Shown here: piece after piece, positions 48,484-59,600 of the stretch
Layout of the letters: the number at the start of each line of letters is the position of its first letter
How positions within the stretch are numbered: the first letter of the stretch is position 1
Assembly: GCA_037074705.1 (NCBI GenBank)
Contig: CM073590.1
Span: forward strand, 44,086,395 to 44,150,394
Source: Zhengitettix transpicula
Lineage: Eukaryota > Arthropoda > Insecta > Orthoptera > Tetrigidae
Direction of reading: 5' to 3'
DNA: 64,000 nucleotides
Made by a program: the position numbers and the translations under genes
Notes under the pieces: model-generated
Database searches by the model: none
The model's input: the letters and a program-made list of their open reading frames with translations, nothing else
Told to the model about the DNA's origin: nothing

Positions 48484-49720
48484 GTATTGTACCATTAAAT
48501 TCGTCCTCTGCTTGCATTAATAATTTGAAGAATATTATGAACATCTCTAGCTAGCCAGCACGATATTAAGTCCTACAGTCCATATCTAGAAATTTTTACA
48601 TGTTATTGCTAGTGACATCAACTGTAAGTTTAAGGTCAGTCATCTGCTCTCTCCTATCCAAATGAGTTAATTTGACAATGTTACATCTGTTGATTATGTT
48701 ACCAATAAATTTTATACAGAAAATTCAAAGAACCTGACTCGAAGATGATTAATTTAAGAATGTTAAGTATTCTTAGTTCCAGCCTCATGAATAATTTTTA
48801 ACTTCTGATATACAATTGTCTGTAATTTTTATAATTAGTTTGGTTTAACATTTAAAGGTATTCTAATGTGATCCAATTTTATAAAGTAGTGACTTTATAT
48901 TGTCCTGTGTATAAAAAACTACAACTTTGCATACATAACAACTTTGTTATTGTTTTTTGAATGGGGAGTCATTAAAATAATTTTTTATCTGTTTATATTA
49001 ATTTTTGAAATCAACTTCAAAATATTTTTGTATTACCCATAGGCTTACCAAGTCAACTATACTATAATATATCAAATGAATAATTTTTAGAAGTGAAGTT
49101 GCAAATTGGGAGATCCAAAAAGTTATAAACAATTAAATCATACTGTCATTTATTATCACACTATTTTAAGGGGAGAATATTCATCAGAAGTCTGATAATC
49201 CATGTTTAAATATGCAAACATCTTAATATTTGATATATTGCACACACAGAAAAATATGTTGTGACTAGCTTAAAGCTAGAGAACTTCTGTCATTCCTTTT
49301 AAAGAAATTGCTTGTTTTTCTCTTCAAATAATTGGTTTCCTTTCAGATGAATTAGTTTATTTACTGTTATAGCTTCATCATTTTTATACACATTTATTAT
49401 TTCCTCGCTACACCTTAAAATAAGTACATTTATGAAAAATATACGTCTGATTGAAAATCATGAATAAGAAAGATAGCTAAATCAAACAAAAAAGTGATAA
49501 TATAAATAATACGTTGTGTGGTATTTATATTATTACTTTTTTGTCTGAATTGGCTATCTTTCGTATTCAGTGAGTACATTTATGCCAATAACTGAGAAGT
49601 GTTGAAGAGATTAGGTACATTCTAGAATATTAGTAAATATATTGCTGATTTGAATGATTAAATTACTATTTATTATAATGTTTAAGAGTTTACAGTTTAA
49701 AGAGAAAATCATTTTGCTTC

Positions 49721-49788
<68 letters not shown>

Positions 49789-50044
49789 CATACACACACA
49801 CACATACATACATCTTCAGATATTTAGAAAATCTTATTCTATTTTCAGGATCTCAGATTATTGATATGATGATACTTGTTATTGATATTAATAAAGGAAT
49901 GCAGACTCAAACTGCTGAATGCTTAGTAATTGGTGAAATAATGTGCCAGAATATGGTTGTGGTTCTAAATAAGACAGATTTGCTTCCAGAATTGAAACGA
50001 AGACAGTTAACAGAAAAGGTTTTAATTTTTTTGCTTCTCTCTCT

Positions 50045-50116
<72 letters not shown>

Positions 50117-53100
50117 CCCAAGGGGTGAAATTAAAAGCATTCTAAAATGGCTGATATTAGCGTAGATTAATTAGTTTTCAAAACATAAAAATTTACGTCT
50201 GATTGAAAGACAATCAAATACAGACAAAGTAAGTGATAATATAAATATCACACAACGTTTCTGGGATCCTTGTCCCTTTCTTCAGGTGCTAAGAGGAGCC
50301 CAGAGTGACAGAACTGTACTAATCAGTTTACAAAAAACAGAAGCTTTTGAATATCCCAGAAACATTGTGTGGTATTTATATTATCACTTATTTTGTCTGT
50401 ATTTGGCTATCTTTCTTATTATTAATTACTTCTCATTGTATATGTGATTAATGCTTACTATCCAGATGTTTTTAGTGTATAATAACCCCTGAAAGAGGTG
50501 GAGGGGTGTTACATAAAAATAATGTGACATAATCAAGATAGGTGTCAAATCCAGTTTATAAATGTAAATGAGTTTAATTCTGACATTCACAGTGTAAGTT
50601 AAGTTGTAGATCAGCCCCTAAGCATGGGGAGTGGGAGAGGATGTGAATGAAAGGCCGTTACATATAGTACTGAATAAACAGTGGAGATTGGTATTGAACC
50701 TGGGGTTATGCTAGTCACCTTACTGTACGTGTGGTGGTGGAAGGTTGTTTACATAAAAAATAATGCAAAAAAGACCCATTTTATTGTCGATTCTGGGTAT
50801 ATAGGAGTCACTAGGTTTACTTCTCACTTTAATCATGGTGGTTGATGAAATTTTATGTTCCTCTTCATGGAGGTGGCACAGTTGAGTAAAGGTTACCCGG
50901 AGTAGTTTTGACTCTTAATGTACCAGCTAAATTTTTTATATTCTTAGGGTACCCCTCTATATTTTGGTCTCTATTTAGTTAACGATTGTATTTCTTTATT
51001 CCTTATTCTGGAATTGTTTTAGATGTTATTGAGTTTTACTGTTTTAATTTGTGATTTTTGAGACAGTTTTATTTTATGTAGTAGGAGGGTTCCCAAATAC
51101 TGTCAGTCATCATCATAGTTTATTTGATGCTGAGGGGTTAGGTCAGGGAGAGGACCATAAATTTTTAAACACTGGCACTATTGGTGCTGGTTACATGAAA
51201 TGTTTACCAATACATTAGTGTTGAATCAATTACTACTCCGGGTTAATTTAAATACATACCTAGGGAACACCGGTAACTCAGCTAGTAATTATGATATAAA
51301 AAAAAGTAGTTTTTATTGCAAGTAAATCATATATTTCTGTGATCTCCAGATGGCTAAGAAGATGAAAGCAACTTTGGCAAACACCATTTTCAAAGATGCT
51401 CCAATCATAAATATTGCTGCTAATCCAGGTGGTGAATCTAATTACACTGCTATACCTGAAGGTAATTATATTAATGAAACATTTCAAATTAGACATTTTA
51501 GTGTTTAGGATGCTCTATGACTGAATTGTTCTCTCATTTTACTATACCAGGCATCGAGTTGTTGATAGATACTTTGAAGCAGTGTGTTAAAATCCCAACT
51601 CGGCATGTTTCCAATCCATTTTTGTTTGCTGTGGACCATTGTTTTAGCATTAGAGGACAAGGAACTATTCTAACTGGAACAATTCTGCAAGGAGCAATTA
51701 ATATAAATGATGTATGTATCTTTGAATTTATAAATCAACAAATTGATCTTACAGTTCAGTTTTAGTAAGTTTTTGATTAAAGTAATGAATACTTTACAAA
51801 TTATTAACATATATGGCCAAATAACAGACCTCACAAGAATCTAAACTTTGTAAATATGATGCTTCCTTCGCAGATTTGTGGACTTTCTCAACTCTATTGC
51901 AAAGTTACTAAGAAATAAAACATCCATAGTCATAAATTGAGTACAAAGTAGAGGATGTAACTGAAATGTACCAGAGGAGAAAATTATGGAAAAATTCTAC
52001 AAACAAAACATAAATAATGATAATCATAAACACAAAAGGTCAAAAAATGAAAATAAAATGTGATTAAGAATGAGCTAGTAGTAAATAATCTTCAGAAGTC
52101 ATATTGATTATTCTGATAAAAAGCCCAAAAATTTCCAATATGGAAGGGGAATGATATTAATTATATTTTTCAGCATTGAAATTTAATTGTATTTCACTAT
52201 CCAAATACAGACAACACTACTGAACAAAGTGTAGTAATGTGATGAGTTATGATTCATAAATATCCTCATATATAGAGGAAATGATACTAATATAGGAATT
52301 ATATTAGAAATATACAATTAATTTGTTAAAAGAGAAATTGCAAAAGAATAAATGCTGATACTGATAAACCTATATATGATTAAGGTGGTTTGAAAAGAGG
52401 AGACATTGTGATTGTCCTTAACGTGAACGACAGGCACCACAAGGCTCAAAATTCATAATTTGAAACTGTTATCCCTTTCTTTAAGTACACACACAATTGG
52501 TATGGAAAGGAAAGAGAGAATGAAATTGAATACCTGAAATTGAATTGTCATTCAGGACAGGGGGAATTCTTCAAAGTTTAAGAGCTGTTATTCTCATTAA
52601 TAAGGAGAGAAATGATTGTTTCCATGTGTCAGTGAGCTTATTTCTTCATCAAAATGTATATTTATTTGTGAGTGTAATGTTTTGGTCATAAGCAATTGCT
52701 CAGCTCTTAATTTTTGTTTTATTTCAATTTTTTTGAGTTGAATAACCAAATTACTGTTCTGTAATAAATATTTTTGTGTCTTTTTAATTGATAGGTGAAA
52801 TGGGAATTTGGTCATATATAGACTGAATAAATTTAAAAACATTTCCTCTGACATTACAGAACTAGTCAAGTGTGTGGTTTACTGTTCTATTAAGTTACAA
52901 TTGTTGTAATATTTAAGTAATTAATAATATCTTTAAAGTATTATATGTAGATATAAGTATAATTTTCTACTTCTAGGCAATTGAAATTCCATCGATGCAG
53001 ATAACCAAAAAAGTTAAGTCAATGCAAATGTTTCGCAGTCCTGTTGAGTGTGCGAGTCAAGGAGACCGTTTAGGAGTTTGTGTTACACAATTTGATCCAA

Positions 53101-54312
53101 AGCAACTTGAAAGAGGATTAGTGAGTTCCCCTGGGTATTTGTCATCTGCTTATGCTGTTATAATATTAGCCACACAAATCAAGTATTTCAAAAATAGTGT
53201 AAAAACCAAATCAAAATTTCACATTAGTGTTAGCTATGATACAGTTTTGGCAAAAATAACAGTTTTTGGTCTTTATAAAGGAGATATTAAAAATACACTT
53301 AGTGAAGATAATTTTTTTAGCTTTGACCAATTATATAGATATCAGGATGAATTACTGACAGAAAAAATTGAAAATGCTGAAATCAAGCCAGAAACAGAAG
53401 TTCCATTGAGACAATATATTTTACTAGAATTTGAAAAACCAATTATAGTAGCACCCCAAAGCATAACTATAGGATCTAAATTAGACATTGATATTCATTC
53501 CAGCCAATGTAGGTTGGCATTTTATGGCAACATCATTGAAATTATTAAAGATAAGAACTACTTTTCAACAATACTGCCTAACCTCAAAGTGTACAAAAAT
53601 AAACAAAAATATGGGTCTATTGATAGAGTGAAAAATGAAACAGAAATAATAGGAAAAAACATGTTCAAGAAGGAAACTAATATTAAACTATTTCTGGGAC
53701 TTAAAGTGACTTTATCAACAGGAGAAACTGGCATTATTGATGGGTCTTTTGGACAAAGTGGAAAAGTAAACATAAGGATACCAGGTTTGTATTATAATCC
53801 TTAATCTATAATTTAAATCACTATTTCCTGAAATCATAGTAATAAAAAATAGTACCTGTTTTGTTTAACTTCAGTTTGTTCTTTAATCACCAATACTTGA
53901 GAAGACAATATTCACCCTCCAGTGATTGGAGATAATCTTTGCAGCCTATTTTTTATATCAGTAATTCCTTGTAAATTTATTTATAAATATATTCAGAGTT
54001 GTTAAAAATATAATAATAATCATTTTAACAGAAAACAAACATGTTATCAATAGACTTGTCTATAGCATTTATCTGTGTGGAATTGCCTTAAATTTAATTT
54101 TTTGGATGTTGGATATTAGTTACAGTTATCTAATTGCTGATGTTTATGTTTTAGATGGTCTTCAGGAGTCAACTATGAAAACTATATTAGAACTTTCAAA
54201 GAAAACTGATAAAACATCTAAAAATGCCAACCATGTTCCAAAAGTTGTTACATTCATTGTTGAATTTAAGAGATATATCTATGATCCTGAAAAAAGGATT
54301 ATTCAAATTTAA
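48213..54312 (+). CDS. EEFSEC: selenocysteine-specific elongation factor eEFSec
   Basis: Six exons: 48213-48483, 49849-50018, 51350-51461, 51551-51711, 52977-53784, 54155-54312. All junctions are GT-AG and in phase, giving 1680 nt and 559 residues, close to vertebrate homologues. It delivers Sec-tRNA to the ribosome at UGA, acting with SBP2 and the SECIS element in the cytoplasm. GTPase motifs: GHVDSGKT (12-19), ERGITIDLGF (42-51), DCPGH (77-81), NKTD (131-134). EF-Tu-like domains 2 and 3 follow, with QGDRLGVCVTQFDP and ETNIKLFLGLKVTLSTGETG. Domain 4 ends in FKRYIYDPEKRI, as in metazoan eEFSec and unlike eEF1A. ATG 48213 is chosen because homologues start just before the VGVLGHVDSGKT strand. 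An in-frame ATG at 48120 would add 31 unlike residues. No disabling mutation is seen. Confidence 0.96.
49435..49572 (+). mobile_element. hairpin retroposon, internally deleted copy D
   Basis: 138 bp, with perfect 12-bp duplications AGTACATTTATG (49423-49434 and 49573-49584). Both outer arms are present, while the centre with the inner arms is lost. It keeps the directional left segment 'atacgtctgattgaaaat'. Confidence 0.78.
49725..49813. repeat. (TA)n microsatellite with CA/CATA tail
   Basis: About 60 bp of alternating TA (49725-49784), then CATACATA/CACACA to 49813, in eEFSec intron 1. Length is likely polymorphic. Confidence 0.95.
49849..50018 (+). CDS. EEFSEC: eEFSec exon 2
   Basis: 170 nt, completing Gly and reading SQIIDMMILVIDINKGMQTQ through VVVLNKTDLLPE (G4) to TEK, then donor |GTTTTA in phase 0. 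The donor is weak at +3 to +6. Confidence 0.95.
50037..50112. repeat. (TC)n(TA)n microsatellite
   Basis: TC repeats (50037-50069) run into TA repeats (to 50112), starting 19 bp after the exon 2 donor. The order matches the Helitron family's TCTCTATATATA 5' end, so it may have grown from that terminus. Confidence 0.95.
50113..51285 (+). mobile_element. Helitron copy 5, in eEFSec intron 2
   Basis: Aligns with Helitron copy 2 ('ggctgatattagcgtagatt', 'gattaatgct', 'gatcagcccctaagcatggg' region, 'gtagtaggagggttccc') and ends ACCGGTAACTCAGCTAG with CTAG at 51282-51285 and a host T after. About 150 bp after the 5' end are missing or replaced by the microsatellite. Non-autonomous and same orientation as the gene. 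Confidence 0.75.
50181..50420 (+). mobile_element. hairpin retroposon, copy E, nested in the Helitron
   Basis: 240 bp with both outer arms and one full inner segment (AGGTGCTAAGAGGAGCCCAG). Flanked by ATTAATTAGTTTTCA (50166-50180) and ATTAATTACTTCTCA (50421-50435), 13 of 15 identical. The empty site is visible in Helitron copy 2 ('gattaattacttttcgg'), which confirms the duplication. Confidence 0.82.
51350..51461 (+). CDS. EEFSEC: eEFSec exon 3
   Basis: 112 nt reading MAKKMKATLANTIFKDAPII and then NIAANPGGES, the end of the G domain. It ends GAA G|GTAATT. Confidence 0.94.
51551..51711 (+). CDS. EEFSEC: eEFSec exon 4
   Basis: 161 nt after an 89-bp intron. Reads IELLIDTLKQCVKIP, then FAVDHCFSIRGQGTILTGTI (domain 2 start, the EF-Tu 'GRGTVVTG' equivalent). 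Donor GAT|GTATGT, phase 0. Confidence 0.95.
51712..52976 (+). other. eEFSec intron 4
   Basis: 1265 bp, AT-rich. A minus ORF at 52597-52869 lacks motifs. No mobile element recognised. Acceptor 'tttctacttctag'. Confidence 0.85.
52977..53784 (+). CDS. EEFSEC: eEFSec exon 5
   Basis: 808 nt, the largest exon, holding the rest of domain 2, domain 3 and the start of domain 4. Landmarks: AIEIPSMQITKKVKSMQMFR, GDRLGVCVTQFDPKQLERGL, IGSKLDIDIHSSQCRLAFYG and STGETGIIDGSFGQSGKVNI. Donor CCA G|GTTTGT. Confidence 0.96.
54155..54312 (+). CDS. EEFSEC: eEFSec exon 6 and stop
   Basis: 158 nt after acceptor 'tttatgttttag'. Completes Asp and encodes GLQESTMKTILELSKKTDKT through VEFKRYIYDPEKRIIQI and TAA (54310-54312). 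The C-terminal half of domain 4. Confidence 0.94.
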
Positions 54313-54404
54313 CTGAAATTATATTATCCCCATTTTAATTATTATACTTATTTATTCATCAAATTTTGTATAATAATTGATTGTATATAAAATCTTAATA
54401 TTTA

Positions 54405-54410
54405 AATAAA
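54405..54410 (+). terminator. AATAAA polyadenylation signal of eEFSec
   Basis: AATAAA 93 bases after the stop, the first canonical signal downstream. Confidence 0.65.
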
Positions 54411-54960
54411 ATATTGGAACTATTTACTTTTCAACCAAATGACTGTTACTAAAGAATTTTGTGTGTAATTCTTTTTCACAAACAATTAATATCCATAGTA
54501 GGTTTATAAAATTGTCAATTATAAAATGTAAACAGCACATCAATTGCTTCTGAATTTATTTATTTAAATTGATATAGTATGTTGATGGACATGATGGTAA
54601 TCTGATTGCAAGTATTTTATTTGCTTTGTTCTTCAGACTTCAGTTGAATGTGTGTGGAATCATGTCTCATTCTTTGTGACCGAGATTCTTGTCTTTTGAT
54701 TTGCAGCCTAGAGAGATTTGTTGGTCACCTTGGCTGTTTACTTTTTGCTTTTCTTACACATTGTGTCCATTGAAGGGATACTAGCCCTGGACATTCATAT
54801 TGTGCTTCATTTTGTGAGTCGATGTTAATCTGTATATGATCATACATTGAATCATTTGACCGGGTCATTCATTCACTCTTATCATTGTACTAGCTGATTT
54901 ATTGGGTATTTATTTTTCCACTCTTAAACAGCAAAAGAAATTAATTGTATCAATGGTGTA
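54411..54960. other. AT-rich intergenic
   Basis: No gene or repeat recognised downstream of eEFSec. Confidence 0.45.
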
Positions 54961-55630
54961 AAATTGCTCAACTTGATAACAAATATTTTTAGTTTGAACT
55001 CCAGGAGCAAGTGGAACAACAGTTATTCATGGGAGATTTCAAATAGACTCCACTGTGGCACTCTCTCTGCAACCGGGCCTAGCATGTCTCCTGTGACCCA
55101 ATTCTTGGAACAGCTTACCTGCAGTACGAGGAAGTACCATAGGGAAAACAACAACCCATTCCATACATAATTAATATACTAAGGGTATAAACATGTACAA
55201 TTATATAATTTTGCCCCGACTAGCCAGTCATGAAACACCAGGTATTGTGGCAAACTAGGCCCGAGAAAACAGATTTTATACAAAGTGCCCTACAAAACCA
55301 TGGCGATATTGGTTACCAGACTGGGGTCTCGGCAACGTCCCTCGCAGCTGGTTGGGGACTATGTGCATCTGGTGGAGTCTCGCTTAGCTGATTCTTGCAC
55401 AAAGTAATCGCAACTGCTCAGTACCACCTCTCCAGTCAGAATGGTCTCCAGGTACCCACTTCTAGCGGCCTGTGTGTCCAACTGTCTCTCCATTGGTCAT
55501 TTTTTTGTTTTGGACCAATCAGGTTCTAGACAATCTGACGTCAACTTCATCAGCTAGAAGCCCCTCTGCACCTGCTGTTTTCGACCCGGAAAACCCCCCG
55601 TGGAGGTACAGCCAGACTGGCACCAAACGT
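54961..55630. repeat. GC-richer block, possibly LTR or retroelement derived
   Basis: GC content is higher than in neighbouring DNA. Plus-strand ORFs (54964-55170, 55472-55714) have no recognised motif. Near the right end the minus strand reads 'tttggtgcca', similar to a retrotransposon primer-binding region. No second copy exists in the window to confirm. Confidence 0.3.
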
Positions 55631-56492
55631 AAATTGAGTGTGTGTGTTGCTGAAAGAATAAGTTGGAAGAATCAGCAAAACATGGTTGCTCACGCGATTA
55701 AACAAACTGACTAAAATATCAGCATAAATCAATGAAACAGACGCCTATACTAAATAACGAGCTATATAAATTCCCCCTTTTAGTGTCAGATTGTGTGTCG
55801 TCGAGTGCAAACTAACGACCAATCAATCTCACTAAAAATAAATGAAATCGCGACGATTTTCATAACTGCTTAGTAAAGTAAAGTTTAAGATTCTATCATA
55901 ATATACAAACCTATATATTGTAATAATTATTGATGAAATAATATTAAATTTCGACACACGTTGGCACGCCAAAATGTAGTATTCGCTATTTAAAATATAA
56001 CAATTAAACAGTGCCCCACATTGGTGAAGCCAAAAATGTGTTATATAAATGAAATCACAATTAAACACAATAGTTAGCCCGCGTTGATTGCATTATTTTA
56101 ACTTTACATGAAAGGATGTTAATAATAAAATTTTAGTTAATTAACAAACTCATTAATTTATTATGTTCAAAATAATTCAAATTACAAATAATGACCTTTT
56201 TAAACTTTTATTTCATACAACAAACAAATTTTACTCTTTATCTCAGTCTTTTTATGGGCCTTTAAATAAAGAAAGGTATTACTCCCTTTTCAAACAATCA
56301 AATTTCTACGACGATTACACTTTTATGAAAAATTACAAATTAGTATTTACAATATTCAACAACAAAAAATCGACATCTGACGATTTTATGTTTAATCTAA
56401 CGTTCACAATAATAATTTAAATGAGGTATAACTTACAGTTTTTTCAGGTACCTGGGAAATTTTATTCTTTCAGCAACACACACACTCAATTT
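55631..56492. repeat. 862-bp segment bounded by perfect 31-bp inverted repeats
   Basis: 55631-55661 and 56462-56492 are exact reverse complements over 31 bp (core gttgctgaaagaataa). The interior is AT-rich with one short plus ORF (56163-56420, beginning MFKIIQITNNDLFKLL). It could be a non-autonomous DNA transposon, but no obvious target duplication flanks it. Confidence 0.6.
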
Positions 56493-57890
56493 TTTTTTTT
56501 AAAAAAAACAGGCCATCCTTTCACTGAATTTACACTTCACTGATAGATTTACGAGATTGGCGGTACCTCCTAGATGACTTATTCCGCCAATTTTGCGGTG
56601 ATACATATAATTTCTCCTCGTAGACTTTTAAAAATATTTGGCGTAAACTGGAAACTCTCAGCAATCTTTCTGCAGCACTATCTGTACAACTTTACTTTTG
56701 AAAAACTTCTGGTCTATTTTTATTACGACCACTTTCTGTCGTTTCTGCTTGTCAACTGATCCGCTCTCCGCGTAATAACCGTCCTACAATGCCTTGGCCT
56801 GTTCCATTATCGTCCATTCTTGTGTCTGTTTGCCGGTAACAATTTGAGTTCAATTATCAAATATTAATTGCCCTTTAATTATTACAATATACATAAATAG
56901 ATACAAATGTCCTGAAGGGTATATCATAATATACACTACTATACACATAAATAGATGTAAATGGCCTGAAGGGCTTTAACCTACTAAAACACAGAAGCGT
57001 TATGCAGAACTGTAAAATTAAATTAAATGGGCGCACAACTTGAAGGGCTTGTACACAGATTGAAAATATTTCGGTGTTCTGTATCGGTATGTCCTCCACG
57101 ACGTGATGGCAAGTCGGCGGGACTGGTACGACTGTCACAAAGCTACGGTGTTTCACCCGTATCCGGTAGACTCATAGGGTTGACACTTGGTGGACGTGGA
57201 AACTGTCAGTTCCCAGCATAAGTCTTTAGCTGCAGAAGTTGGCGGAACTCGATGGTGACCTCTATATCGTATTGTCACCTCGTACATGTGGCAAGGCTGC
57301 CACAGGTTAAGGTGTCACTCGGCATCGGGATGACTCGGTGTGGCCTGAAGTGGGCGTGGTGAGTCTGTCAGACAGTTGCGCGTCGACTTTGGTTCATCAG
57401 TTGACAGCACTCTGCAGCTTCCAACGGATTCACGTTCAGCTACCTATGACAACCAGACTACAATTTCTCGCCGTTTAATGTGCATGGTTTCCACCCCAAT
57501 CATGGCAAAACCAATGGACCAGTACCCCCACTATGACCAAGCCATTATCCTGGGTCAATATACCCAGAATACTCGTTAATAATAAATAATGTAGTCTAAG
57601 TGAGTTAATAAACAGATATTAGTTAAACATACAAATTTAAATAGTCCCTTTTTCAGATGCCTATTCAATACGAATAAAAGAACCAATATTATTCTTGCTC
57701 CAAAAAAATTATATACACATAACAATCACTCTATCAGCCACATAATATCAGATTAATTACACTACATAACTATATACAAACATTCACGCTCCCAGATACA
57801 ACATATATTACTTTCACTACATAAGTCATTCACACGCGAAAACGACTATTTACATAACATTCACGCTTAGCAGGCACAAAATATCAAAAT
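56493..57890. other. GC-richer block, unclassified
   Basis: 56895-56985 holds two imperfect copies of 'ataaatagatacaaatgtcc'-like units ending in 'cctgaaggg'. 57020-57580 is GC-rich, with plus ORFs lacking motifs. It may contain the 3' LTR of the gypsy relic that follows, but no LTR pair was found. Confidence 0.3.
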
Positions 57891-59115
57891 TTTGCTCCAG
57901 TCACATCTCAGCGTTGTCTACAAATTCAGAATTATCTGCGGAATCCGGAACAATACGACCTCCCTTATTCAAAATTCTGTTTCCTTTCTCTCGAAGTATG
58001 ACATGAGGTTCGTAATGTTGAACCCTTTCATTTCTTGGTTACCTTCCTTTAGTCGTATTTTAAACACCGCCATCCCGGGTCGTTCATGTACGTAATACGG
58101 TCCTTTAAATAGTGGCATCAGTTTACCCGCTATTTTCCTCTCTGCGTTAGGCTGCCGGAGTGCGCGAACCATTACCAGGTTATTTACCTGGAATTCTATG
58201 AATCTGGGTTTTTGCTGGCGTTAAACGTTGTTCCGCTCGGCGCTTCATTCTTGATTTTGCCTTTTCAATGGCGTTCTCCATGTCGATATCTTGTACCGGT
58301 CGCGGATACTTTATTAATTTCTCTAACGGCAAATCTATTCGTCGTCCATAGTGTATCTCGGCTGGAATTTGTTGGATGGCCACATTAACATTATAGTTCA
58401 ACCTGCTGGAGTTACATAGCCCAACTTCGATGTTTTTTTTATAACAAAACATTCGCAGTATGATGCCGACATTGCGTAGATATATCTCAGATAGATTCGA
58501 TTTGGGATGTAGAATCCTACTGAATACCGTCTTAACACCTTTCATCGTTAACGTCTGGCGCCAATGGTCACAATTAACTTGCCGTGATCACTGAGTATTG
58601 TTTTAGGTATACCTTCTTCGTCGCAGTACTGTAACATTTTATTAACACACGTCCTGGCGCTGGCCTCCCTTAGGAGGTACAGCTTCACAAATTTGCTCAC
58701 TACATCTACTATAATTAATACGTACATTAACCCAAAACGGCTTTTTACTAGTGGCCCATAAAGATCTGTCATAACCAAATCCCCGGTCATTTCCGGAATA
58801 ACTGATATGAATGGGACTTCGTACTTCAGATTCGGATACTTGCACTTCTGGTAGAGGTCACACGTCTTCTTCACGTATCATTTTACATACTGCGGCATCC
58901 ATTTCCAGTACACCAAAGCTCGAAGCAGTATTTTGAATACACCTGGGTGACAATTGTCAAAATATGTCGTCTGGCGCTGTCTGGAACACACAGTACCCGT
59001 CGATGTATTGCTCGGTCATTCCTTTTAAACAACAGACTCTCCTCCATTTTGTAAGTAGTCGTAATTACCCCAGATACATTGTCGCTGTCCAGCTTGGCAA
59101 TAAGTCCAGCGCATT
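57891..59115 (-). mobile_element. Ty3/gypsy relic, integrase region
   Basis: Reading leftwards on the minus strand: an H2C2-like segment (DNCHPGVFKILLRALVYWKW, then CDLYQKCK), the catalytic core start (MTDLYGPLVKSRFGLMYVLI, IVDVVSKF), a broken core (ILSDHGK), and the C-terminal part (KAKSRMKRRAEQRL; KLMPLFKGPYYVHERPG). Frames change near 58546 and 58175. No protease, RT or envelope is visible. A different lineage copy from the one at 32.8-36.6 kb. Confidence 0.8.
57969..58874 (-). pseudogene. gypsy integrase, three broken pieces
   Basis: Pieces at 58874-58548, 58545-58180 and 58172-57969 are consecutive parts of one integrase separated by frameshifts or stops. The last piece carries the 'KL.P.f.GPY.v' motif of gypsy integrase C-termini. 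Confidence 0.78.
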
Positions 59116-59600
59116 TTTCGTCTACTGCCTGTACAACATCGTAACGGATGAGTTCTCAGATCATGCCACTTCCCTCGGTTTGCAGGTCGACAGTAAATTA
59201 AAATGGAAGTTGCACATTGATCGCCTCGTTCGCAAACTTAGTTCTGTTTGTTACTCATTGAGACTATTGATGCAACAAATTGATACCAAAACTGCTTCAC
59301 TAGTCTATTTTGCCTACTTTCATCACATATGTGTTACGGTATTGCCAACTGGGGCAATTGTTCTCGTAGCGTGGATGTTTTCAAACTGCAAAAACGAGCC
59401 ATTGGAATTACATCAGGATCAGATGCTAGAGAAAGCTGCAGACCTCTGTTCAAAAGACTTCATATTCTGACTCTACCTAGCGCTTACATATTATACGTAC
59501 TAAAATTTGTTAAACGCAACATGAACCTTTTTGCAAGTAACGGGGACAATCATGGCTACGACACAAGCCTCCCTTTTTTTTTTAAGTCTTTCGGATGCGG
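59116..59600 (+). mobile_element. Jockey/CR1-like LINE, C-terminal RT relic
   Basis: One frame gives LGLQVDSKLKWKLHIDRLVR, KLSSVCYSLRLL and YFAYFHH. Another continues with YGIANWGNCSRSVDVFKLQK, RAIGI and LPSAYILYVLKFVKRN. Together they match 'LGi.iD..L.W..Hi..l..kls..cy.lr.....YfA.f.s.l.YGi..WG.s......lQkraiR'. One frameshift near 59330. The 5' end abuts the gypsy relic. Confidence 0.75.

Larger units (their letters stand above)
48484..49848 (+). other. eEFSec intron 1
   Basis: 1365 bp. It contains hairpin-retroposon copy D (49435-49572) and a long TA/CA microsatellite 35 bp before the acceptor 'ctattttcag'. The rest is AT-rich. Confidence 0.9.
50019..51349 (+). other. eEFSec intron 2, mostly mobile DNA
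   Basis: 1331 bp. From about 50037 to 51285 it is Helitron-derived, with a hairpin retroposon nested at 50181-50420. Only about 18 bp after the donor and 64 bp before the acceptor 'ctgtgatctccag' are outside the elements. Confidence 0.8.

Noticed and set aside
49611..50140. ORFs with long (IY)n or (RE)n tracts around the microsatellites
   Set aside because: They are translations of TA and TC repeats inside introns.
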